NCBI RefSeq assembly: GCF_000321225.1
Contig: NW_004450939.1
Location: forward strand, 794,171 to 858,170
Source: Odobenus rosmarus divergens
Lineage: Eukaryota; Chordata; Mammalia; Carnivora; Odobenidae
Reading direction: 5' to 3'
DNA length: 64,000 bases
Part shown: positions 15,622-27,430 of the stretch, one piece after another
Position numbering within the stretch: the stretch's first letter is position 1
Layout of the letters: the number at the start of each line of letters is the position of its first letter
Notes under the pieces: generated by a model
Database searches by the model: none
Told to the model about the DNA's origin: nothing
The model's input: only the letters and a program-made list of their open reading frames with translations
Program-made: the position numbers and the translations under genes

Positions 15622-16290
15622 TCTAATTCAAAAAGATATATGCACCCCTATGTTTATTGCAGCATGATTCACAATAGCCAAGTTATGGAAGCAACCTAAG
15701 TGTCCATTGATAGATGAATGGATAAAGAAGAAATGGGGTGTGTGTGTGTGTGTGTGTGTGTGTACATACACACATATATACACATATGCACATATATAAT
15801 GGAATATTACTCAGCCATAGAAAAGAATGGGATCTTGGCAGTTTGCGACACATGGATGGACCTTGAGGGTATTATGCTAAGTGAAATAAGAGAAAGACAG
15901 ATACCATATGATTTCACTTACATGTGCAATCTAAAAAACACAAAACAAATGAACAAGCAACAGAAAGTAAAAAGAGACCCATAAATAGAGAAAAATGTGC
16001 AGGTTGCCAGAGGGAAGGTGTGTGGAGGGATGGACAACATGGGCAAGGAGAGTGGTAGGTACAGGCTTCCAGTTATGGACTGCAAAGGTCCCTGGGATGA
16101 AGGGAACAGCGTAAGGAATACGGTCTATGGCACTGTCACCGTGACGTATGGTGACAGAGGGTAACCACGCTTCTCATGAGCACAGCATAACATATAGACT
16201 TAAGAAATCAGTATGTTGTACGCCTGACACTAATGTAACATTGTATGTCAACTACACTTTAATAAAACTAAAATAAAATTTTAACTAAAT
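15622..16290 (+). mobile_element. LINE-1 3' fragment
   Basis: Matches the conserved end of L1 ORF2: CAATAGCCAAGTTATGGAAG, AATGGAATATTACTCAGCCA, ATGGATGGACCTTGAGG, AAGACAGATACCATATGATT; ends in an A-rich tail. An internal (TG)n/(CA)n tract lies at 15737-15795. Non-functional fragment. Confidence 0.93.
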
Positions 16291-18193
16291 AAAATAATTT
16301 CAGTTTGAGTTTAGGTTGCCATCTTCAAATAGTATGATGGCCCAAGTTTTCATATAACCACACTTACCTGTTTTTACCACATGTCAGTGATTGGAGATGA
16401 AGGGGCCATGGGACAATGGCTTTGTTCTGGGAGTTGGGACACAGAAACACTGTTCTTCACATCGTAAAATGGTCAGCTCTCCTGGTTTTGTGTTTCTTTT
16501 TATGTTACCCCTGGCCTACACATAAAAGCTCTCACTTCTGGTTTCTCATTTATGTGAAGACTATAGAATGATGCCAGTTCTTCATATATACCCTAGCTGG
16601 CCCCTTCTAAAATGGAAAAAGGCTAGCTATGTAAGTTATCATTTTACCATTGAAGCAGATGCAATCCGGAGAGGTGATCTGACTGACCTATCCTTGAGCC
16701 AGGATTACTCGTGAACCCACTCAAAGTCTGAGTCCTGGACAGGACTTTAAAAACCCTCAAACACTGTCATGATTTATTCATATATGTAGAGATCTCCAGA
16801 GAAGTTCTTGTTTCTACGTTGTACGGTCCCGGCTTCTTCCTTTTCTGCCTTATTTTGCAACTCAAATTGTCCACTCGATTTTATGGTATGTAAGTTAGTT
16901 ATATCACAGTTTTTTAAAAAGCTTACCTATTCCTCCATGTGATTAACTGTGAGTCGGGCCATTGTCTATTACATTCTTTCTCAGGCCCGAGGCTGTTTAT
17001 GTTCTTCCTAGTTTTCCTGTGATGAGAACAGCTCTTGACTTGTCACCAGGGCCTCAGTGCGGTTGTATGCTAGTTATCTCGGGCACATTTTGAAGAAGTG
17101 AGATTTCTCTATACTAATTATCCTGGATGATAGAAAGATGTGGGAGTTATTTGTGCTGGAAGAAAGAAAAAGACAACCTGTAGAGATAACACTATTATAG
17201 TAACATAAAGTACTGGGATCCATGAATTAGTTAATCATTGATAGTTTGTTATTTGGAAGGTTGAGATAACTCATTTATCTTTCACAGATAACTAACTATA
17301 AAAGAACAGTTTGAAATATGGAATGGGAAAATGAAGTACATGTTCTCCTTATTCGGTTAACCATTAGGTATATCGCACCAGAATTAATGCTCAATGGGAA
17401 AAAAAATGCTATTATTTAACCCTTGCCGTCTCCTTTGAGAGACATGTTGTTTCCTCATATTTTTAGTCTTACCATGGTGCCGATGTTGGCCATTTTTAGA
17501 GCATTCATCTTCCATCCATAGGTTTTTGTCTCCTCCTGACTCTCATCTGGTGTCAGGGCTGGATTTTGGTGTAGGAGGATTATCAAGGGCAAGTCGGCAG
17601 TGGTTGCTGGAGACAAGGATTCGATACCCATGTCCAATTCCAGAAGCCATGTTCCAAGCTGTGGATTATCCCCCTACCAGACTTGTTTATCTCCTCACCT
17701 AACTCAGCTGCTCTCCTCACTCACCGATGCGGGTCTTACTGTTCACTGAAATAAAGGACCCTGTCTACTCCATCTTCCCCCATTCTGGGTCTCTTTTCAC
17801 ACCTCTTTTCCTGGACCTTCTTAGATCTTTACCCAGACTTAGCCCTAGTTTCACATTTACCTGAATTCCTTGTATGCTCTTTCATTCTATCTCCGGTTAG
17901 CTCGTGAGGATGCTTTAAAACTTTCTCTAACCTGATTTTATAAACATGTCCTTATCACAGCCAAAGAGATCCACCAGGCAAACAACACTGGAGAGATTGG
18001 ATTGATCTCATAGGTAAATGGAAGAAGGAAGGGCGACTGGTGTGGTGTTGGATGGGTTCATTGATTCAAGTAATTTGGGGGAAGTGCCTACCATCATTCC
18101 CAAGCAGTAAAAATTTGCCTTTTCAATACCAGATGTATGAATGCTAAAATCAGGCTTGAAATTACTTTTAGTTATCAAAAAAAAAAAAAATTT
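16291..18193. other. Intergenic unique sequence
   Basis: No gene or repeat recognised with confidence. Confidence 0.5.
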
Positions 18194-18390
18194 AGGGCTC
18201 CTGGGTGGCTCAGTTGGTTAAGCGACTGCCTTCAGCTCAGGTCATGATCCTGGAGTCCCAGGATCGAGTCCCACATTGGGCTCCCTGCTCGGCGAGGAGT
18301 CTGCTTCTCCCTCTGACCCTCCCCCCTCTCATGTACTCTCTCTCTCTCATTCTCGCTCTCTGAAATAAATAAGTCTTAAAAAAAAAAAAT
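18194..18390 (+). repeat. CAN-SINE, full length
   Basis: Head GGGCTCCTGGGTGGCTCAG with CTCATTCTCGCTCTC tail; flanked by A-runs so the duplication is unclear. Confidence 0.93.
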
Positions 18391-18399
18391 TATCATCCA

Positions 18400-18990
18400 A
18401 CCCCCCACTCTTTGACATGCCCCTAAGACACATGCCCAGTGTGTTTAGGGGAAAGTGTGTCTCATTTGCTCCTCAGTTGACCAACACTCAGGCATTCTCT
18501 GAGTCTCAGCCCTGGCCACTGCGTGCTGCCCCGCCACGGCCGCAGGATCACTTCCTGCTACGCATCACCGCCCGGGGCTCCTGGGCACCACCTCTGGTCA
18601 GACAGCTGCTTCTGCCAACAGGTGTCACTTGAAAGGTGCATATGGGCATTTCCTGTCTTCCTCTGGCCCTTCTTCTCCCCAGCAGCACCATAAAGGTTCA
18701 GGGCACAGGCTGCTTCATCAGCATGAGTTACAGGTATGCCTTCTTATAATCCCAGGTGTCCAGCAGGTAAATACACATACACATACACCCACACATGCTA
18801 TAGACAAATGCGCTCTCAAAGACTCACAGTCTAAACCCATAAGGAAATAACAAACCACAGACCTCTTCATAGCTGCACCCTTAGCTACCCAAATGCCCTG
18901 CAAAAGCTTTGAAATACCACCCACGGAGGCATGATTATATTCCCTCACATGCTTCCATCCTATATCCTGAAGGAGGGTTTATTTTTCTTT
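18400..18990. other. Intergenic, moderately GC-rich
   Basis: 18520-18600 carries several CpGs. No coding support. A CA tract lies at 18773-18800. Confidence 0.45.
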
Positions 18991-19008
18991 CTTTCTTTTT
19001 CTTTCTTT

Positions 19009-19136
19009 CTTATTTTTTTTAAGTAGGCTCCGTGCCCAGCGTGAAACCCAGTGCAGAGCTCAAACTCATGACCCTGAGACCATGGCCTGAGCTGAAAGTG
19101 CAGGATGCTTAACCAACTGAGACACTCCGGCACCCC
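19009..19136 (-). repeat. CAN-SINE, diverged
   Basis: Minus-strand head GGGGTGCCGGAGTGTCTCAG and AGGCTCCGTGCCCAGCGTG; preceded by a CTTT-rich tail (18984-19008). Confidence 0.85.
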
Positions 19137-19159
19137 CTCTAGTGAGGATAATTTTACAC

Positions 19160-19330
19160 CTTTGGAGTCACTTAGTCTTGAATTTGGATCAGAGCTTTGC
19201 TCCTTATTATCAGTGTGACTATTGGCCTCATTATCTTACCTACAAAATGGAAATGGGAACAATCACCTCTCAGAGTGGTTATGGAAATTAAATGAGTTGA
19301 CATATGCGATATCACTTAGTTCAAAGACTT
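19160..19330 (+). repeat. MIR remnant
   Basis: TACAAAATGGAAATGGGAAC, TGGTTATGGAAATTAAATGAG match the MIR core and 3' part. Confidence 0.75.
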
Positions 19331-19544
19331 AATTTGGTTTGGAAATAGAACTAAACCCGTTTAGAAATGAGAAAGAAGGTGGGGATGGGAATAACTTACA
19401 TTTTTCTTCTGGCCATCCATTCATTTAGCAAGTGCTTTTTGAGCATATATTAAGTTTTCACCACAGACCTGAGTGAGAAACCTGCTGTAGTGAATAAGAC
19501 ACATTCTCTGTCTACAAGCTGATTTTACAGCTAGCACGGTAATA

Positions 19545-19745
19545 AAAGCTTTTATTGAGTACTTAATGTGTTAGGAAATTATATGCATTATCTCATTTAA
19601 TTTACACAGAAGCAACAAGAAGTAACTACTACTGTTATTCCCATTTTTATCGACAAGGAAACGGAGTCTAAAAGGGTAACTCATCTAAGACATCCATCAC
19701 ATAGCAAGTAAATGGCCAGTCCTGGGTTTAAACCCACGTCTTTCG
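19545..19745 (-). repeat. MIR remnant, antisense
   Basis: TTTATTGAGTACTTAATGTG, TATTCCCATTTTTATCGACA, GGGTTTAAACCCACGTC correspond to a reverse-complement MIR. Confidence 0.78.
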
Positions 19746-19879
19746 AGGAGACGCATAGAAGGCACTCTGGGAGCAAATAGGGAAAAACATCACTGTGTCT
19801 TGACTCAGCGTCTGAGTCATAGAATAAATAAATGGAATATTAATTTTATGACTAATGACTGTGCTCAGGCTAGAATCTT

Positions 19880-20280
19880 TGCTGGACCTCCACCAGCTTG
19901 GAGCGACGAAACAGGAGTTCCATCAGGCAGCATCCCTCTGTAGACAAGCTGGGTGGGGATACCCCGCTGTCTGTCCACCAGTCACAGGGGCCTCCTCAAC
20001 CGAATGAGCCTGAGATTTCCCAATGTCAGAGGGCTCCTGGGGGCGCTAGAGACCGCACTTCAGCTGGTCCAGGGCGGTGGGACCAAGGTTGTGCCCAGAG
20101 CGCCTTGAGCGCCCCAGTGGGACAGGGGAGTGAGGGAGACGTGGGATTGAACGGGCATCCATGCTGTCCACTCGGGCGGGTGGATAGAAAAGGACCAGAG
20201 GAGCAGGGAGGGAAGGAGCTGCCGCGTCAGCTTCGGGTGTGGCAGGCGAGGCTGGCCGCCCAGAACTAAAACCCAGCTAC
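19880..20280 (+). other. GC-rich, CpG-bearing intergenic block
   Basis: Markedly richer in G+C and CpG than the surrounding sequence, with an open frame of 123 codons (19898-20269) that shows no domain. It could be a small CpG island, a regulatory element or part of a non-coding transcript. No direct support for translation. Confidence 0.4.
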
Positions 20281-21656
20281 AGCAGCTTCATTGAGTGAGG
20301 ACTGTTTTTCTCAAGGAACAAGAAGCCCAAAGAAGGCAGCTTATTTCCTTTGCAGCTGCCTAAGGATCCTTCTGGTCCCCTGCTCCACTGCCCTCACCTG
20401 TGGTTGTCGTCCTCAAGATGATGGCTTGGATCCTGTACCCACAAGTATTTTTCCTGACTTCCAAGCAGAAAGAAGGCTTGGGAGTGTGAATAGTGAAAGA
20501 CACATGCCAACTGACTCTGTCTCTTTTTAATCAGGAATCGTATTTCCCAGAAGCGCCACTCCATAGAGTGGTTAAAACCAGGGCACGTGACCGCCCAAAC
20601 TGCAAGAGTCACATAGGTGAGTGTTTCTAACCCTGAACTAATCAGGGCTCTCAGAGCAAGGGAGAAGAGCTCAGATATTGAATAAGCAACTGGCAGCATC
20701 TGCATCGGCCCTTGTGCAATACATATTCATTGCCCCAATTCTGGCTGTAAGAATGCAGGCCATCCTGCTAGAGAGATTTTTGATACATGAGTCAGAAGTT
20801 GAGGATGGAACTCAGCTCTAGAACGAGTTAGAGCACTAAAGCTCTGGGATCACATTCTTATTCCTGCCTATATTTGCAATTGTCTCAAACCCATCAAAAA
20901 AATTTTTTTGAGAAATGCTGCATATTGTATTTCACCTCCTGGAAATGTGTAATGCCTATTAGTATATTAAAGGCTCTGAGAAATTTTCAATAAAAACTTG
21001 TCTGACTATATTTAACTCAACATTTCTCCAACGTTCTCCAGATCATGCTTTGGAAATGCTGATCTAGGACAGTACCTTGAGATCACCTAGTTTAGCTCTT
21101 CATGGCGATGTGATTCACTCCTAATTAAGCTGTTGGCAGGGTATAAGAAACATGGGATTTCCACCCCATAGGGCTGTAGGTTCAAGGCCAGTTCCTGAGC
21201 ATGCAACCTGTGCAGTCTCTTGGGGCCTGATGTTGGATATGCCCCACACTCAGGCCAATGCTCTGCCATTGCTGTCTTGAAATTAATTTTTGAACAAGGG
21301 GCTTCATGTTTTCATTTTGCAAGAGCCCAGAAAGCTGTGTAGCTGATCTCAGGCAAACAGGATAAAAATCAGATGTATGTGATTTGTACTTTTTAGCTTT
21401 TCTCTAGTTCAGAAGAAGCAGCTGCCTGCTAGTATAAGTACGTTTGCCCTTCTTACTGACTTACATAAACATATATGAAAATGCTAAAACATTAAAAGAG
21501 TTCTTTCATTCTTGCTCACACCCTTCCCTGACTCCTGTCTAGGGGGATATGTCAAGTTTATAGCAAACATAGTAAAAAAAGAAATTAGACTCATTCTTTT
21601 ATTATAAATGGATATAAAGAGGAATTTAAAGCAAACTCTTTTTAAAGTAAGACAGT
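20281..21656. other. Intergenic, with a splice-like 81-bp segment
   Basis: 20536-20616 is bounded by TTTTTAATCAG and GTGAGTG and contains a MIR-like head (ATAGAGTGGTTAAAACCAGG). No other feature recognised. Confidence 0.35.
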
Positions 21657-21780
21657 TGGGGTACCTGGCTGATACAGTCAGTGGAGCATGTGACTCTTGA
21701 TCTTGGGGTCATGAGTTTAAGCCCCATTTGGGTGTAGAGCCTACTTAAAAAAATAAAAAATAAAAATAAATTAAAAAAAA
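21657..21780 (+). repeat. CAN-SINE, short type
   Basis: GGGTACCTGGCTGATACAGTC head, A-rich tail; imperfect duplication AAGACAGTT/AAGACAATT. Confidence 0.85.
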
Positions 21781-22270
21781 ACAGCAAGACAATTAAAGAC
21801 TCTTTGAGGGCCTTGGGGAAAGGAATTGTATCTTATTAATTTATGTACGTTCAACATATAACACAGTATACGGACCGGTACTAGGCACCCAGTTGGCTGG
21901 TAGGTTAAAATAGTGGCTGATGAGTGAAAGAATTTGACGAGGTCCAACCAGAGACTAGAGAAACTCTTTAGACAGCCAGAGCCGAGACCCAGGCCTCCAG
22001 TGCAGACTCTGATGAAGCCCAAGATTTATTTTTCTCTTACCAACCAGTCCTTTTGTCAAGTTTGTTTGAGGTTCTAGAACTTAAACTTATGCCATAGTAG
22101 GAATCAGCCACGTGACCACAAAGGACAGCCCCCCCCCCCCAACACACATGCACACAAGCAGCAACCACCAATCTAACTGGTCCCTCACATGGAAGGAAAT
22201 ACCGAAGAACAGGAACAAAACTCAAATAATCAGAGCTAAGTTGGAGACCTTCTCCATTATAAATGTCTTT
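21781..22270. other. Intergenic unique sequence
   Basis: Only a C11 run at 22129-22140 stands out. Confidence 0.45.
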
Positions 22271-22272
22271 TG

Positions 22273-22345
22273 GGGCACTTGGCTGGCTCAGTGGGTAGAG
22301 CGTGCGGCTCTTGATCTCAGGATTGTGAGGTTGTAAAAAAAAGGA
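22273..22345 (+). repeat. CAN-SINE, 3'-truncated
   Basis: GGGGCACTTGGCTGGCTCAG through TCTTGATCTCAGG, then a premature A-run. Confidence 0.85.
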
Positions 22346-23079
22346 AATTTCTTTTGAAATCTCTGGATGTTGACAAGCTGATATAAACAGACTTACCTGC
22401 AAGTCTAAGCAAAAAACAAAAATAATAAAGAAACGGATTTTTTACCCTTAGCTCCAGGCAAATCTGCAGTTTTTAATTTATTTTGTCCTGTTCTTCCATT
22501 TCCAGCCTAAAATGTATTTATCCCAACAACCCCTATCACCACAATCCCCATGAATGGAATGCAACAAGGCAAGACAGAGGAGAAAAAGAGGTGGTATCTT
22601 CCACAAAAGAGGGTTGATGAGTCAGTCTGCCTCTAGGTATAGGATAACTAATGTCTAACTTGATCTGACTTCAAAAAGCCTAAACAGAGTCTCGGGAACA
22701 GTATTGAAGAAATAAAACTGCCTTTAAGAAGCAAGAGCCAGACTTTTATTTCCTTGAAAGAGGAAAGTTAAGCCCGAAGGAAAAACAAAAAAAGCAACAA
22801 GACGTATGTATTAGCAGAAAGAGGAAAGGAGATGCTTTGTCATTATTTGTCATGTAAAATGGCAAGATAATGACCCACCAGGGATTGACCTTTTCACTGG
22901 AAGGAAGGGTTGGCATTTAGACTTCTTCTGAGTCAGGAGCTGGGTCTTCTATGTCTTTACTCCTCCCAACAGCAACCATCACAGCGAGTTGCTGTTGGTA
23001 GTGGGTGTTCGGTAGCATCTGTTGGCTATTTCGTGGGTGAGCAGGGTGGGTGAGGGCATAAGTTGGTTAGTGGTTTTAA
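22346..23079. other. Intergenic unique sequence
   Basis: Purine-rich, no recognised gene or repeat family. Confidence 0.4.
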
Positions 23080-23092
23080 ATTCAGCAAATTC

Positions 23093-23271
23093 AGGGGCGC
23101 CTGGGTGGCTCATTTGGTTAGGCATCTGCCTTTGGCTCAGGTCATGATCCCAGGGTCCTGGGATCAAGTCCCGTATCAGGCTCCTTGTTCAGCAGGGAGC
23201 CTGCTTCTCCCCATGCTTGTGCCCTCTCTCTCCCTCTGACAAATAAGTAAATAAAATCTTTTAAAAAATAC
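23093..23271 (+). repeat. CAN-SINE, full length
   Basis: Perfect target-site duplication ATTCAGCAAATTC (23080-23092, 23272-23284). Confidence 0.95.
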
Positions 23272-23284
23272 ATTCAGCAAATTC

Positions 23285-23799
23285 CTCTCTTTTCTTCTCC
23301 ACTGTTATAGCAGCTTCTTTCTCCTGATCTCTACACCCTGATGCCTTCCCACAACCCTGTCCTCAATACCATTTGAACGAGCGTGCATATCCTCATCTCA
23401 GTACCATAAGAGCCATTCTTCTCTAGAAAGTGAATTGGGGTCTAAACCTTCCCGTTTTGTCACTAGATTGTAGGCTCCCATGTTTTAGTCCTGGTCCCTC
23501 AAGACTGGCCCACCTGCCTGCCTCTCAGCCTGCCCTTCTCTGCTCAGATGCCGTAACTATTTGTTGTTGGATCAGTGAATGGAAACAAATTAACCATTTC
23601 AATCCACTTTTGCCAACAAACTCTCAAGTCTTTTCGTTTTTAAAGAAAGATCAATGTTTGCCAAAAATATTAAATGTCTCAAGATACCTGTGTTTACCTA
23701 ATCATTTAAGGAACCTTTTTTGTTTTTAAATTTGAAGCCTGCATTTAGTTTTCAGTCCAATGAAATAATCTGCCATAGCTCTATAAAAGTACAAGGCAC
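23285..23799. other. Intergenic unique sequence
   Basis: Pyrimidine-rich on the + strand; no feature recognised. Confidence 0.4.
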
Positions 23800-23930
23800 C
23801 CAATTTTTTTAAGATTTTTTTCAGGGCTTTTTTGTTGTTGTTCTTGGTAACACCCAACATGAGGCTCGAACTTACAACCCCGCGATCAAGAGTTGCATGC
23901 TGTACCAACTGAGTCAGCTAGGCACCCAAT
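23800..23930 (-). repeat. CAN-SINE, short type
   Basis: Minus head GGGTGCCTAGCTGACTCAG; duplication GGCACCCAATTT on both sides (23796 and 23920) overlaps the head. Confidence 0.85.
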
Positions 23931-23978
23931 TTCCCTAGCTTTTTTTTTTCTTTTACCTTTTCTCAATGAAAATGGCAA

Positions 23979-24010
23979 AAATAAATAAATAAATAAATAA
24001 ATAAATAAAA
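23979..24010 (+). repeat. (AAAT)n microsatellite
   Basis: Eight tandem AAAT-type units. Confidence 0.95.
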
Positions 24011-25366
24011 CTGCAACTTAATGAATATATAATTCTCTCTAAGTTATAATGTGCTTTACCTTTTATGGTATGAAACATTTGCCTCTGTTAGGTTTCCTTC
24101 TTCCCCATGTGAACACGCAGGTGCATTGCGCCAGATTTGTCTCAAAGCAGACAGAGCGTCAGTACTCACTGGAAGCATCTTGATTTTCCCATAGGCCATT
24201 TAGAGAAGATCTCTTGTTCCTTCTTTCAAAAGTTTTAAGAGACCACAGTCTACTAAAAAAAAAAAAATACACAGTATAGTGTTCTGTCTGAGATTTAGAG
24301 AAGACAGGCGAAGGTTAACAAAAATAGAAAGAAATTTAACTCATTCCATTTTATTGAAAGCAATTTCCAAGTAGCTTATCTGTTATGAAGATAACTTCAT
24401 CCAAGCGTTTATTTAATAGTTAATTAGCAGCATCTCTTAAAAGATCTCTGCAGCCTAGAAAACACGAGGCCATAATCCCAGCTAATAATATCAAACTGAT
24501 GAGCAGACATAGCACCTACGTTTTCAGCTGATGATGTGGCAAAGATCATGAAATTCTGCAAAACTCAATCTAAAGTGAGTTATAAATCGCACAAATACCA
24601 GCTAATGGATAATGAGATCCTATTCTAATGTTGATAATGTGCAATGTAAGTGTTTCCTGTTTCTTAAATAGGATATCTTTGACCATTTAAACAAGTCTTT
24701 AGCACCAAGCATCCACAGGCATGAGTATATTAGAAAAGCCATTTTGTGTATGCCGCTTGGAGGTAATGAGAAAGTGCTTCTCGATGGGACACGCATAAGA
24801 GGAGACATCAATGTCTTATTAATAGGTAAGAGCACGCTGAGTTAATAGTGCATTGATAACTTATTTTTATTGTCCCCTCCTCACCACGCTTGTGTGACTC
24901 GGTGATGTAATATTAGCAACAAAACAAAAAGCTAAACTAGCACAATTACGGTGTCATCATTTTCTTGTATAAAAATGTGCTTGCCTTTTATTAGAAACAT
25001 TTTTTATCCTTGAGAGTATCATTTGACCTTTGTAACAAATATCCTGTGTCCAATATATCAATCCCTTTCTCCAAATTCCCCACTTATCTCCTTACCTCTC
25101 CCCCTTTATCTAGCCCTAAGTCGATCTAGTCAAAAATCCAACAAACATCCTTAAAAAGTGGACTATTGTCTAAATCTCCCTCTTGCCTACATTGTTCCCC
25201 ATCTTCCACTTTACGCTTTGAGCAAAGACTCAAAAGCCAAGTGGGGTTTAAGCAAGGATTTCAAGTGCTTGCATCTAAGGACCTGCAATTGGCAAATCTT
25301 GCCCCACTACTTACGACAAGTCTCCAGCTGCTGGGAGCTGGGGGGGGGGTCAAAAACACATGTGAG
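24011..25366. other. Repeat-free intergenic block
   Basis: No transposon recognised over about 1.3 kb. Contains several homeodomain-like TTAATTAG/TTAATAG motifs (24420-24430, 24816-24826, 24841-24848). See the conserved-element finding. Confidence 0.45.
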
Positions 25367-25475
25367 GGCGCCTCGCTGGCTTAGTCGATAGAGCACGCGA
25401 CTCTTGATCTCGGGGTCATGAGTTTGAGCCCCACATTGGGTGTAGAGATTACTTAAATAAATAAAACACTATATA
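25367..25475 (+). repeat. CAN-SINE, short type
   Basis: GGGCGCCTCGCTGGCTTAGTC head, TTGGGTGTAGAGATTACTT 3' end; a G10 run lies just upstream (25340-25349). Confidence 0.88.
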
Positions 25476-25549
25476 TATAAAAAAATACACGGGATTCACG
25501 GTCTGCCTTTCTATCTAGCTGTGGAGATGAGAAGAATATAGTGATTGAA

Positions 25550-25690
25550 TATGCAATTATTAAGTACTTACTCCATGCCAGGGATTGGCAGCCACAGATG
25601 AAAAGGGGAAGACACAAAGCTTGTCCTCAAGAGGTGTACAGGGAAAAATAGGAGGGTACACATGTAAAGAAATCAGTGCATCAGCGTGCC
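25550..25690 (-). repeat. MIR-like remnant
   Basis: TTAAGTACTTACTCCATGCC, AAAGCTTGTCCTCAAGAGG resemble an antisense MIR/MIR3; weak. Confidence 0.45.
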
Positions 25691-25876
25691 CTAGGCTCTA
25701 CGACAGACGTCTAAGCAGAATGTTGAGAGGGTAGCCCCAGGAGGTAGCAGAAAGGAGATTCAGAGGAGAAAGATACCACACAGGTGAGAATGGTGGTGAA
25801 GTTTTCAAGAGCACGACTTTAGCTTTCAACACTTCCCTCCAATGGTCATTTAAGGACTCATTAGAAAGTATTCCTA

Positions 25877-26079
25877 GGGCACCTGGGGGGTTCAGTGGGT
25901 TAAGCGTCTGCCTTCAGCTCAGGTCATGATCTCAGGGTCCTGGGATCAGCCCTGTGTCAGGCTCCCTGCTCAGCGGGGAGTCTGCTTCTCCCTCGCCCTC
26001 TGCCTGCCACTCCCCCTGCTTGTGCACTCTCTCTCTCTTTCTCTCTCTAGAATAAATAAATAAAATCTTAAAAAAAAAA
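25877..26079 (+). repeat. CAN-SINE, full length
   Basis: Flanking ATTCCT duplicated (25870-25875 and 26079-26084). Confidence 0.92.
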
Positions 26080-26084
26080 TTCCT

Positions 26085-27193
26085 GAAGAATACCTGCTTC
26101 CAAGCATTCCTTAGTACCTCCCACATTTGGTGCTGTGACATATTCGGATTTCCACTTAATCGTCACCTTCAAGAGACTTAACCAGATATCCTAAATAGCG
26201 TAGCCACCAGGTCAATCACTCACTTTTCTCTAACCTTTGCCTAACATTTGTCAAAATCTGTCTTTCTTATTGGTTTAGGCATTGCCTATAAGCTCAAAGA
26301 AAGCCAGACTTTGTTTTATTGCTTGCTGAAGCCCCAGTGCCTGGAATAATATGCTCAAAAATATTGTTGATGAATGAATGGTAAATTCACAGAATTTTCT
26401 CAAATCAGCCTTGAGACCAGGCCCCTTTTGCTTTCTTGAAACTTCATATTCCACCCGCTTTTCCTGCACCCATATTAGCCCTCAGTCCATCAATATCCAG
26501 TATTGTGCCACAATCAATTTTACAGAATGCTCATTCCATCCTCACCGATCTGCCCTCCCCATGCCCTGATGCCTCAGATAAGGCAGAACCAAGGCCTAGG
26601 ACAACCACGAAACCCAAGCTAAGTCTGCACAAACACCAAACTATAAGAATATAATTTTTAAACAATAAAGAATACAATGTAAGAAAATAAAATGCATTCT
26701 GGATTATAGACAGGTGTTGTCTTTTTGCTCTAAGTTTATGGTTTTTTTCGTTCAAATGTCATGAAAAATTAAAATCTGGGATGATGTGTTTTGCTCATTT
26801 CCTAACATTTTGTGTCAAACAGAAGGACTGACAATCTGAGAAGAGGAAAAATGGCACAATTAATAGGCAAGTGAAAAAAGTACCCTAAAAATTATTTAGG
26901 CCTAACAAGCCAATAACAATGATCCAAATGAGATATTGTCTCTACTTTAAAGCTTCTATCTAAAAAATAATTCTTTGAAGTGTGGTTGTCTTTTACCATG
27001 TCTTTGATTGTACTAATCTATTCGATTCAATTCCACAAATATTTCCTGTGTAGTCCTGAGACTGTGGAATGGGGGGGGGGGGGAGAGGAGGGAAAGGCTA
27101 GGAATGTAAAGCTGAATCGGAACCTCCTGCATCCTAAAACCTAGTATCCTGCCATGGGTTCCAGAATATTTTTATGCAAACGTCCCATATTTT
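26085..27193. other. Intergenic unique sequence
   Basis: Contains a G14 run at 27070-27083. No gene or transposon recognised. Confidence 0.45.
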
Positions 27194-27212
27194 AAAAGAT
27201 CGTGCCTCTCTT

Positions 27213-27411
27213 GGGGCGCCTGGGTGGCTCAGACGGTTAAGCATCTGCCTTCGGCTCGGGTCGTGATCCCAGGGTCCTGGGATCGAGCCCCGCATCAGGC
27301 TCCCTGCTCAGGGGGGAGCCTGCTTCTCCCTCTCCTTCTACTGCTCCCTCTGCTTGTGCTTTCTCGCTCTCTCTGTCAAATAAATAAATAAATAAAATCT
27401 TTATTAAAAAA
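27213..27411 (+). repeat. CAN-SINE, full length, 19-bp perfect duplication
   Basis: Target-site duplication AAAAGATCGTGCCTCTCTT at 27194-27212 and 27412-27430. Long intact duplication marks a young copy. Confidence 0.96.
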
Positions 27412-27430
27412 AAAAGATCGTGCCTCTCTT

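Noticed and set aside
15718..15984. 88-codon open frame with cysteine-valine repeats
   Set aside because: Produced by the (TG)n tract and L1 ORF2 remnant.
18417..18632. 71-codon open frame in a CpG-containing segment
   Set aside because: No splice sites or family similarity seen; treated as unique intergenic DNA.
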